Below, one piece after another: positions 1-5,074 of a stretch of 5,074 nucleotides of DNA (positions are counted from its first letter, which is position 1; each line of letters begins with the position of its first letter). The translations under genes were made by a program, and so were the position numbers. The notes beneath the pieces are model-generated. The model worked only from the letters and a program-made list of their open reading frames with translations, made no database searches and was not told where the DNA came from. This stretch comes from Acidobacteriaceae bacterium (GTDB lineage Bacteria > Acidobacteriota > Terriglobia > Terriglobales > Acidobacteriaceae): assembly GCA_003167305.1 (NCBI GenBank), contig PMTP01000092.1, positions 1 through 5,074 on the forward strand, in the 5' to 3' direction.

Positions 1-1559
1 AGGTTGAGAATGTTCAGCAGGGTGGGCGAGATGTCGCGCAGCGAGCCGTCAGGGCGCAGACGGTAGCGGGGGGCTTCCTCGGCAATATAGATCAGCGGCA
101 CCGGGTTGGTGGTGTGCGCGGTGTGCGGGTTGCCGGTCACCAGGTCCACCATCTGCTCGGCGTTGCCGTGGTCGGCGGTGATCAGCCAACTGCCGTTGCG
201 TTCGCGGATGGCCTTGTAGATGCGGCCCAGTTGCGCGTCGATAGCCTCGCAAGCGCGGATGGTCGGCTCCAGCTTGCCGGAGTGGCCCACCATGTCCGCG
301 TTGGCGAAGTTGGCGACAATCAAATCAAAGCTCCCGTCGTTGATGGCTTTCACAATGGCGTCGCCGATGGCCTCGGCCTTCATCTCCGGCGCCAAGTCAT
401 AGGTGGCCACTTTGAGCGAAGGAATCAGCACGCGTTCCTCGCCGGCGAAGGGCGTCTCGACGCCGCCGTTGAAGAAGTAGGTGACGTGGGCGAACTTCTC
501 CGTCTCGGCGACTCTCAGGTTGCGCAGATGGTGCAAGGCCAGCACATTGGCCAGGATGTTATCCAGCGACTCCGGCGGCATGATGAACGGCAGCTCATAG
601 AGCTTGTCGTACTGGGTCATGCAGAGGTAGTAGAGATTTTTTGGAATTTCGGAGCGGGGAATCGTGGCGTCGAGCGCCTCCCAGCCGTCCAGATCGCGGC
701 CTCCGTGCTTGTTCAGTCCGCTCTCGCGCGTCAAGACTCGCGTAATTTCGCGGGCGCGGTCGGCGCGGAAGTTGAAGTTGATGCAGACATCCTCGTCGCG
801 AATCTGGCTCACCGGCTTGCCCGCGGCGTCCACGACCACAAAGGGAATCAGGAACTCATCGGTGATGCCGTTGTTGTAATTCTCCTTGATGCGCGCGACG
901 GCATTGGGATACGCGCCGCCCTCGGCCTTGCCGTTGACCATGGCGTCGAAGGCCTTGCGCTCGCGCTCCCAGCGCTTGTCGCGATCCATGGCGTAGTAGC
1001 GTCCGTTGATGGTGGCGACTTTGCCCACGCCGTATTCGCGCATCTTCTGCTCGAGCTGCGCGATGTAGCCGGCGCCGGAGTCGGGCGGGGTGTCGCGGCC
1101 GTCCATGAAAGCGTGAACGAAGACGCGCTCCAGGCCGTACTCGCGCGCGGTGCGCAGCAGGGCATAAAGGTGTTCCTGGTGGGAGTGCACGCCGCCGTCG
1201 GAGACCAAGCCGAAGAGATGGAGCTGCCGTTCGCCCACTTGCGCCCGCTTCATGGCCCGCGCGATGGCCGGGTCTTTTTGAAATGTGCCGGCCGCGATTG
1301 CGGCGTCGATGCGGGTAATGTCCATCTGCACGATGCGCCCGGCGCCGATGTTCAGGTGGCCGACTTCGCTGTTCCCCATCTGCCCGTCGGGCAGACCCAC
1401 AAAGTGGTCCGAAGCCTGGATCAGCGTGTTGGGGTACTCGCGCAGCAGCTTGTCGTAGGTGGGCTTTTTGGCCAGCGCAATGGCGTTGTTGGCGGTTTCG
1501 GCGCGATAGCCCCATCCATCAAGGATGGTCAGAACGAGGGGACGCTTGAAGATGGACAC
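1..1559 (-). CDS. gpmI: 2,3-bisphosphoglycerate-independent phosphoglycerate mutase, C-terminus cut by window edge
   Basis: This cytosolic glycolytic and gluconeogenic enzyme interconverts 3- and 2-phosphoglycerate through a phosphoserine intermediate, using two metal ions (Mn2+ in the family). Visible landmarks are the N-terminal metal motif LTILDGWG (Asp14), the catalytic loop [17 protein letters not shown] with nucleophile Ser64, the substrate-loop motif [14 protein letters not shown], the arginines of [11 protein letters not shown] (residues 261-270), [14 protein letters not shown], and the second metal cluster [10 protein letters not shown] (Asp463, His464). The 519 visible codons end at the conserved stretch [11 protein letters not shown]. 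Family members of about 510-540 residues have roughly 15-25 more, so the protein is only slightly truncated by the window. The start is GTG: an in-frame TGA lies five codons upstream, no ATG lies between, and GAGGTG sits 8 nt before the GTG. It is divergent from the decarboxylase. The family identity is essentially certain. Confidence 0.97.
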   Translation of the reverse strand, partial: MSIFKRPLVLTILDGWGYRAETANNAIALAKKPTYDKLLREYPNTLIQASDHFVGLPDGQMGNSEVGHLNIGAGRIVQMDITRIDAAIAAGTFQKDPAIARAMKRAQVGERQLHLFGLVSDGGVHSHQEHLYALLRTAREYGLERVFVHAFMDGRDTPPDSGAGYIAQLEQKMREYGVGKVATINGRYYAMDRDKRWERERKAFDAMVNGKAEGGAYPNAVARIKENYNNGITDEFLIPFVVVDAAGKPVSQIRDEDVCINFNFRADRAREITRVLTRESGLNKHGGRDLDGWEALDATIPRSEIPKNLYYLCMTQYDKLYELPFIMPPESLDNILANVLALHHLRNLRVAETEKFAHVTYFFNGGVETPFAGEERVLIPSLKVATYDLAPEMKAEAIGDAIVKAINDGSFDLIVANFANADMVGHSGKLEPTIRACEAIDAQLGRIYKAIRERNGSWLITADHGNAEQMVDLVTGNPHTAHTTNPVPLIYIAEEAPRYRLRPDGSLRDISPTLLNILN

Positions 1560-1567
1560 GTAGATTA

Positions 1568-1573
1568 CACCTC
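1568..1573 (-). promoter_or_regulatory. Ribosome binding site of gpmI
   Basis: On the minus strand GAGGTG stands 8 nt upstream of the GTG at 1559. With the in-frame TGA just before it, this decides in favour of the GTG start. A second Shine-Dalgarno-like AAAGGAG at 1591-1597 has no usable start codon at the right distance. Confidence 0.75.
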
Positions 1574-1706
1574 AAAACGGGATCGAAGCACTCCTTTCAG
1601 GATAACCTGCAAGGGCGTCGCATCCGATTCACGAACGAATCAACTTCGCGCGATGGAGTCCGTAGTGGGACGCTTCGCACGCGGTCAGCACGTAAAATAC
1701 TCGTCA

Positions 1707-1711
1707 GGGAG
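1707..1711 (+). promoter_or_regulatory. Ribosome binding site of the decarboxylase
   Basis: GGGAG lies 5 nt before the ATG at 1717 and is followed by a further purine run, AAGGA. An in-frame TAA at 1693-1695 with no other start codon after it confirms ATG 1717 as the start. Confidence 0.7.
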
Positions 1712-1716
1712 AAGGA

Positions 1717-3198
1717 ATGTCGCAGCCCCCGATCATCGATCCGGCCGATAAGACCAGCATTGCCACGCAAATCGCAGCCAACGAAAGCCTCGATCCCTCG
1801 GATTGGGCTGCTTTTCGCGCCCAGGCGCACCTCATGCTGGACGATATGCTCGGCTACATCGAGACGATTCGCGAGCGGCCCGTCTGGCAGCCGATTCCGG
1901 ATACTGTGCGGGCGCGCTTTCTTTCGCCAGCGCCGCATCTGGGCGAAGAACTCGCGCAGGTCCATGCGGAGTTCATGCAGGATGTGCTGCCCTATGCGCA
2001 GGGTAACGTGCATCCGGGCTTCATGGGCTGGGTCAACGGCGGCGGCACGCCGGTGGGCGTAGTGGCCGAGATGCTCGCCGCGGGGCTCAACGCGAATCTC
2101 GGAGGCCGCGATCATATTCCCGTCGAGGTCGAGCGGCAAGTGACCGTATGGGTGAGGGAGATCTTCGGCTTCCCGCAGGGGGCAACAGGCTTATTTGTTA
2201 CCGGAACGTCGATGGCGAATCTGATTGCCGTGCTGATCGCCCGCGACACCGCGCTCGGTTTTGATGTGCGCGCCAGTGGAGTGGCCGCGCAGCCACGGCG
2301 TCTGACCGCGTATACCTCAAACGCGGTTCATGGCTGCGTGCCCAAGGCAATGGACATCGCCGGCCTGGGCAGCGATGCGCTACGGCAAATTCCCACCGAC
2401 AGCCGCTTCCGCATTGACCTCATGGCGCTCGCCGAGGCAATACATCGGGATCGAGAGGCCGGCTTCACGCCGTTTCTGGTGGTGGGAACCGCGGGAACCG
2501 TGAACACTGGAGCCGTGGACGACTTGGCCGGCCTGGCCGATTTGTGCCGGCGCGAGAAGCTCTGGTTCCATGTGGACGGCGCGTTTGGCGCGCTGGCAAG
2601 GCTGGCCCCCGATCTTGCTCCCAAGCTCGACGGCATCGAGCGCGCGGATTCCGTGGCTTTCGATTTTCACAAATGGGGACAAGCGCCCTACGACGCCGGC
2701 TTCATTCTGGTGCGGGATGGAGAGGCGCACAAAAACGCCTTCGCTCTCCCGGCGGCCTACCTGCAACGCGCCCAGCGAGGACTGGCCGCCGGCTCGCCCT
2801 GGCCTTGCGACTTCGGACCGGACCTCTCACGCGGCTTTCGCGCCTTGAAGGTCTGGTTCACGCTGAAGGTCTACGGCACCGAGGCCCTGGGAGCGTCCAT
2901 CTCCCGCTGCTGCGCGCTGGCCCGCGCTCTGGAAGAGCGCATCGCCGCCACGCCGGAGCTGGAGTTGATGGCTCCGGTCGAACTGAATATCGTCTGCTTC
3001 CGCTATCGCGCCGAAGATACGAATCGGGTGAACGATGCGATTGTCGTGGCGTTGCAGGAGTCGGGAGTTGTGGCTCCGTCCACGACGCGTATCAAAGGCC
3101 AGACGGCCATTCGCGCAGCCATCGTCAACCATCGCACCAGCCGCGCGGAGATCGATGCGCTGGTGGACGGCGTGCTGGCTTTGGGGCGCACACTATAG
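1717..3198 (+). CDS. Group II pyridoxal-phosphate-dependent decarboxylase, substrate unknown
   Basis: This complete 493-residue protein belongs to the group II PLP decarboxylases (Pfam PF00282: aromatic amino acid, glutamate, diaminobutyrate and cysteine-sulfinate decarboxylases), which remove the alpha-carboxylate of an amino acid to give an amine in the cytosol. Visible landmarks are HPGFMGWVNGGG (99-110) in the substrate-cavity region, the phosphate-binding loop TGTSMANL (162-169), His205 at the position expected to stack on the cofactor ring, GTAGTVNTGAVDD (257-269), FHVDGAFG (284-291) with Asp287 for the pyridine nitrogen, and FDFHKWGQAPYDAG with the Schiff-base Lys319. The C-terminal RAAIVNHRTS element is also typical. 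Length and all catalytic residues are normal, so it should be active. Sequence reading alone does not fix the substrate; an aromatic amino acid or a similar substrate is only a guess. It stands alone on the plus strand, converging with the exported-protein gene. Confidence 0.92.
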   Translation: MSQPPIIDPADKTSIATQIAANESLDPSDWAAFRAQAHLMLDDMLGYIETIRERPVWQPIPDTVRARFLSPAPHLGEELAQVHAEFMQDVLPYAQGNVHPGFMGWVNGGGTPVGVVAEMLAAGLNANLGGRDHIPVEVERQVTVWVREIFGFPQGATGLFVTGTSMANLIAVLIARDTALGFDVRASGVAAQPRRLTAYTSNAVHGCVPKAMDIAGLGSDALRQIPTDSRFRIDLMALAEAIHRDREAGFTPFLVVGTAGTVNTGAVDDLAGLADLCRREKLWFHVDGAFGALARLAPDLAPKLDGIERADSVAFDFHKWGQAPYDAGFILVRDGEAHKNAFALPAAYLQRAQRGLAAGSPWPCDFGPDLSRGFRALKVWFTLKVYGTEALGASISRCCALARALEERIAATPELELMAPVELNIVCFRYRAEDTNRVNDAIVVALQESGVVAPSTTRIKGQTAIRAAIVNHRTSRAEIDALVDGVLALGRTL

Positions 3199-3234
3199 CT
3201 CAGACACACTCATCCAGGAGCGTTTGTTTGCTGC

Positions 3235-3798
3235 TCATTTCTTTTCTGTTGGTGTTGCTGACAGCCAAACCAGCGACTTTAGAATCGACTCGAATGCCTT
3301 GAGTTCAGCTTCGGTAGCCGGTTCACCCTTCTTGGACATTGCCACAGAGAAAATAAACGGATTTCCTGTCCCCGGATTCAAATAAGCGACATACTCGTAA
3401 AACGATTTCGGAATATACGCTGTCCTGGCAAATGTCTTGTATTTGTCATGAGAAATTTTCAAATCGCTGAACTGAACGGCAGAGTACTCCTTTCGGTATC
3501 CCTGCATATCGTATTCCAAGTCTTCAATCGTATTTTCATCGGTCTTGTGATTGACGCGCACACGGATCGTAACATCGTTCTTGCGAGATTCTTTCGGCGG
3601 CAAGAACACAACATTAACCTGATATTTTGAAGCAATCAGATCTGTATCGCCGTGCCAGCCGTCTGGTTCCTTGACACCAAACATGTACCCATTACCGTAA
3701 ATAAGGAGATTGTTGAGCTTGGGAGCCGGCTGCGCTGTGGTCATAACACCAGCGAGCATGACAATTGCAAGTGCGCAACAAATCAGCCTTGAAATCAT
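3235..3798 (-). CDS. Small exported protein, possible PsbP/Mog1-like fold
   Basis: This 187-residue protein of unknown function has a likely Sec signal peptide: basic residue Arg4, a hydrophobic core at about residues 5-19, and a probable signal peptidase I site after TTA (residue 22). No lipobox cysteine follows, so the mature protein (about 165 residues) is probably periplasmic or secreted. It starts with a YMFGVKEPDGW segment (38-48), continues with alternating beta-like stretches and ends with ELKAFESILKSLVW (165-178). A 'hydrophobic-P-x-GW' start and a 'F-x-x-ILKS' end are reminiscent of PsbP/Mog1-like domains; this is inference. The start has AAAGGA 8 nt upstream. The gene follows the aldolase by 23 bp and may share its mRNA. 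Hand-counted GC over 3241-3780 is about 46%, against 60-68% in sampled neighbouring lines, which suggests a different origin. Confidence 0.8.
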   Translation of the reverse strand: MISRLICCALAIVMLAGVMTTAQPAPKLNNLLIYGNGYMFGVKEPDGWHGDTDLIASKYQVNVVFLPPKESRKNDVTIRVRVNHKTDENTIEDLEYDMQGYRKEYSAVQFSDLKISHDKYKTFARTAYIPKSFYEYVAYLNPGTGNPFIFSVAMSKKGEPATEAELKAFESILKSLVWLSATPTEKK

Positions 3799-3806
3799 TG
3801 GTCCGT

Positions 3807-3812
3807 TCCTTT
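3807..3812 (-). promoter_or_regulatory. Ribosome binding site of the exported-protein gene
   Basis: On the minus strand AAAGGA lies 8 nt before the ATG at 3798, inside the 23-bp gap after the aldolase stop codon. It supports independent translation of the second gene on a shared transcript. Confidence 0.65.
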
Positions 3813-3821
3813 CGATTCTGA

Positions 3822-4607
3822 TTAGGCGACGCGCCCCATGCGCGCATCAGGCATTCCCATTCGCCGCTTGGCGAGCAGCAGCTCATCAATCTTGTCGTCG
3901 GGAAGGACGTTGAGCGGACGGCCGATCTGCTGGGCGATGAGGTAGGTCTTGCAATAGGTCTCGAAGGTCTCCACCAGCCACTCGGCGTGTGTGACCGTGT
4001 CGGACCAGCAGACGATGCCGTGATTGCTGAGCAGGATGGTATTGTGATCCTGGACATAGGGCAGCACCGTCTCGGCAAAGGCCTTGGTGCCGGGCGTTTC
4101 GTACGGCGCCACCGCTGCCGGGCCAATCGAGGTCTCGTACTCGGAGATCAGCCCGATGGGCGGCGCGGAGCCGGTCATCGCGAAGGCCGTGGCGTGCGGC
4201 GGATGGCAATGCACAATGGCGCGGGCTACGGAGTTGGCCTTGTAGATGGCCAGATGCAGCAGCACCTCGCTGGTCTTCATGCGGTCGCCGGCCAGGATGT
4301 TGCCGTCCAGATCGGAGAGGCAGATGTCGGCCGGCGTCATGTCCCGCTTGCTCATCATCGTCGGCGTGCAGAGCAGGTACTTTTCGCCCAGCCGGACGCT
4401 GATATTGCCGCCGTTGCCGTCCACGTACTGCCGCTCCCACAGCTTGCGGCCCACCAGGATGATCTCCTCGCGCAGGGCTTCGGCCTCGAAGAGGAGTGCG
4501 GCCTCCAGCGGCGAGGTTGCCTCGGGCTGCGCCGCGTGCGAACTCTCCGCCACGGCCTGCACCGCTTCCTTGCACTGCTCCTCAAGCTCAACCCAACTCT
4601 GCTCCAT
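3822..4607 (-). CDS. Class II aldolase/adducin-family protein (sugar-phosphate aldolase or epimerase type)
   Basis: This 261-residue protein belongs to the zinc-dependent class II aldolase/adducin family (L-fuculose-phosphate aldolase, L-ribulose-5-phosphate 4-epimerase and relatives), which cleaves or epimerises sugar phosphates in the cytosol. Residues, numbered from the chosen start, include the phosphate-binding GNGGNIS (65-71), the TPTMMSK loop (81-87), acidic residue Glu114 in RMKTSE at the position of the FucA catalytic Glu, zinc ligands His134 and His136 in HCHPPHATAF, and the third zinc His196 in SNHGIVCW. About 45 residues precede the core domain, somewhat longer than FucA. The reading frame is open to an ATG at 4706, but ATG 4607 is preferred: it has GAGGT 5 nt upstream, and the extra 33 codons would cover the promoter. 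The upstream sugar porter supports a sugar-catabolic role. The exact substrate is undetermined; fuculose-1-phosphate is only one option. Confidence 0.9.
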   Translation of the reverse strand: MEQSWVELEEQCKEAVQAVAESSHAAQPEATSPLEAALLFEAEALREEIILVGRKLWERQYVDGNGGNISVRLGEKYLLCTPTMMSKRDMTPADICLSDLDGNILAGDRMKTSEVLLHLAIYKANSVARAIVHCHPPHATAFAMTGSAPPIGLISEYETSIGPAAVAPYETPGTKAFAETVLPYVQDHNTILLSNHGIVCWSDTVTHAEWLVETFETYCKTYLIAQQIGRPLNVLPDDKIDELLLAKRRMGMPDARMGRVA

Positions 4608-4612
4608 GGATG

Positions 4613-4617
4613 ACCTC
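4613..4617 (-). promoter_or_regulatory. Ribosome binding site deciding the aldolase start
   Basis: On the minus strand GAGGT is followed by 5 nt and the ATG at 4607. The alternative ATG at 4706 lies upstream of the TATAAT box, so a transcript from that promoter could not contain it. Confidence 0.7.
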
Positions 4618-4637
4618 ACGCGGGGAATGCAAGACCA

Positions 4638-4650
4638 GCTTACGGTAAGC
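4638..4650 (-). promoter_or_regulatory. Perfect 6-bp inverted repeat, possible repressor operator in the aldolase leader
   Basis: GCTTAC-G-GTAAGC (plus strand) is a perfect palindrome with one central base. The imperfect symmetry extends outward to 4635-4655, with CCA and TGG at the ends. Its centre lies about 17 nt downstream of the start point predicted from the TATAAT box, where a LacI- or GntR-type repressor could block transcription. As RNA it could also form a tight hairpin (GCTTA stem, three-base loop). No T-run follows, so it is not a normal terminator. Confidence 0.45.
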
Positions 4651-4667
4651 GCTGGCCCTTTCCTCAG

Positions 4668-4673
4668 ATTATA
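4668..4673 (-). promoter_or_regulatory. TATAAT -10 box of the aldolase promoter
   Basis: The minus strand reads TATATATAAT, which contains a perfect TATAAT at 4668-4673. Expected transcription start is near 4661, giving a leader of about 54 nt before the aldolase ATG. The hexamer 17 nt upstream (AGCAGG at 4691-4696) does not resemble TTGACA, so the promoter probably needs an activator. The AT run stands out in a GC-rich genome. Confidence 0.55.
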
Positions 4674-4698
4674 TATAGCGCCCTTCGCGGCCTGCTCC

Positions 4699-4714
4699 GG
4701 TGACATCGGTCACG
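4699..4714 (-). promoter_or_regulatory. CRP/FNR-family-like palindrome upstream of the aldolase promoter
   Basis: On the minus strand CGTGACCGATGTCACC contains GTGA-N6-TCAC, the conserved core of the CRP consensus (TGTGA-N6-TCACA); only the outermost T and A are replaced by C. It is symmetric for five bases per arm (GTGAC-N4-GTCAC, 4700-4713). Its centre at 4706.5 is at -45.5 from the start predicted by TATAAT, and at -41.5 if the overlapping TATATA at 4672-4677 is the real -10 box. The latter is the classic class II activator position. The binding protein is inferred and not known. Confidence 0.4.
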
Positions 4715-4735
4715 AATGAGCGGGGCGATCAGCCT

Positions 4736-5074
4736 TCACTCCGCCCGCACCAGCCGGCGCTGCAAGGCTTCCAGCGTCTGCCCCTTGGTCTCCGGATAGA
4801 CCAACAACACCACCACAAATTGCACCGCAGTCATCACGGCGAAGAAGGTGAATGGTGCGCTGCGGCCGATCTGCGCCACCACCATCGGAAACGCCAGTTG
4901 AATCGCCGTGTTCATGAACCAGTGGCTGGCGTTGCCCACGCCCTGGCCCTTGGAGCGAACGGCGTTGGGAAAGACTTCGCCGATGTAGACCCAGATCACT
5001 GCGCCCTGCGAGAGCGCGAAGAAGGCGATGTAGGTAATCAGCACCCAGACCAGCGCTCCTGGGTGTGAGTTCGT
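4736..5074 (-). CDS. Sugar-porter-family MFS transporter, C-terminal part only
   Basis: The 112 visible codons are the end of a major facilitator superfamily transporter of the sugar porter family (TC 2.A.1.1), an inner-membrane sugar uptake carrier, probably proton-coupled. The frame stays open to the window edge, so the start and most of the protein lie beyond 5074. Visible are a membrane segment ending in ALSQGAVIWVYIGEVFPN with the family motif W-x-x-x-GEVFP followed by RSKGQG, two more hydrophobic segments (around WFMNTAIQLAFPMVVAQIG and FTFFAVMTAVQFVVVLLVY), and the C-terminal PETKGQTLEAL signature. These correspond to transmembrane helices 10-12. It lies 128 bp upstream of the aldolase on the same strand, which suggests a shared sugar pathway. 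The transported sugar cannot be read from this fragment. Confidence 0.93.
   Translation of the reverse strand, partial: TNSHPGALVWVLITYIAFFALSQGAVIWVYIGEVFPNAVRSKGQGVGNASHWFMNTAIQLAFPMVVAQIGRSAPFTFFAVMTAVQFVVVLLVYPETKGQTLEALQRRLVRAE

Larger units (their letters stand above)
1560..1716. promoter_or_regulatory. Divergent gpmI / decarboxylase intergenic region with inverted repeat
   Basis: These 157 bases separate two divergent genes and must hold both promoters. A perfect inverted repeat, GATTC-ACGAAC-GAATC, lies at 1626-1641, close to the middle of the gap, about 67 nt from the gpmI start and 75 nt from the decarboxylase start. A position between two promoters would suit an operator, but a 5-bp repeat can arise by chance. 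On the plus strand TAAAAT at 1693-1698 could be a -10 box for the decarboxylase, but no TTGACA-like box lies 16-18 nt upstream. For gpmI I found no convincing -35/-10 pair; TTGATT at 1638-1643 (minus strand) has no -10 partner. The region's role is certain from layout, but the individual sites are weak. Confidence 0.4.

Noticed and set aside
856..1515. Minus-strand frames inside gpmI in another phase (856-1515, 848-1165)
   Set aside because: They are arginine-rich, low-complexity translations typical of shifted frames in GC-rich DNA. The gpmI frame carries all the conserved motifs.
1512..1528. CCATCC-ATCAA-GGATGG inverted repeat at codons 11-16 of gpmI
   Set aside because: It encodes the strictly conserved metal-binding ILDGW motif, so the symmetry is explained by coding constraint.
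1591..1597. Second Shine-Dalgarno-like AAAGGAG upstream of gpmI
   Set aside because: No ATG, GTG or TTG lies at a workable distance downstream that gives more than a few codons, so I do not call a leader peptide.
114..1751. Very long plus-strand open frame (545 codons) opposite gpmI
   Set aside because: It lies antisense to a protein with unmistakable phosphoglycerate mutase motifs, encodes no recognisable domain, and runs past the decarboxylase start. Long antisense frames are common in GC-rich genes.
3218..3250. Possible terminator: GAGC (3218-3221) and GCTC (3233-3236) before a T-rich tract
   Set aside because: Only four pairs with an 11-nt loop, overlapping the stop codon of the convergent gene. 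This is too weak to call.
2544..3302. Plus-strand frame overlapping the 3' half of the decarboxylase
   Set aside because: The translation has the Arg/Gly/Ala-rich look of a frame shadow and no motif. The decarboxylase frame is intact across this region, so there is no frameshift.
3886..4613. Frames on both strands overlapping the aldolase (3886-4575 minus, 3987-4613 plus)
   Set aside because: They overlap the class II aldolase frame, which has the full zinc site, and show no independent domain or ribosome binding site.
4700..5068. Plus-strand frame opposite the sugar porter
   Set aside because: It is antisense to a clear transporter C-terminus with the PETKG signature, and its His/Arg-rich translation matches no family.

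Overview
The window looks like chromosomal DNA from a fairly GC-rich bacterium. Hand counts of single lines give about 60-68% GC in most genes. The gene types and composition would suit an Acidobacteriota-like soil organism, but that is an inference from protein style and not a proven placement. The genes are mostly housekeeping or metabolic. I see no RNA gene, CRISPR array, transposase, phage gene or integration site.

Layout. (1) Positions 1-1559, minus strand: gpmI, a cofactor-independent phosphoglycerate mutase that starts with GTG and lacks only its last residues at the window edge. (2) 1560-1716: a divergent intergenic region with clear ribosome binding sites for both flanking genes and a short inverted repeat. 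(3) 1717-3198, plus strand: a complete group II PLP-dependent decarboxylase of unknown substrate. (4) 3235-3798, minus strand: a small exported protein in a distinctly AT-richer stretch (about 46% GC), possibly with a PsbP/Mog1-like fold. (5) 3822-4607, minus strand: a class II aldolase/adducin-family enzyme with a complete zinc site. (6) 4608-4735: an apparently regulated promoter region. (7) 4736-5074, minus strand: the C-terminal part of a sugar-porter MFS transporter that runs off the window end.

How the genes may work together. The sugar porter, aldolase and small exported protein are all on the minus strand, in that order of transcription, which fits a sugar uptake and cleavage locus. 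Between the porter and the aldolase lies a perfect TATAAT box with no good -35 box. A CRP-type palindrome (GTGA-N6-TCAC) sits upstream of it and a perfect GCTTAC-G-GTAAGC palindrome sits downstream. This arrangement looks like an activator-dependent, repressor-controlled promoter and is the most interesting regulatory signal here. The exported protein follows the aldolase by 23 bp and probably shares its transcript, yet its base composition suggests a separate history. gpmI and the decarboxylase are divergent and have no evident functional link.

No clearly new multi-gene system is visible. The second-look items are the aldolase promoter, the low-GC exported protein and the unassigned decarboxylase.
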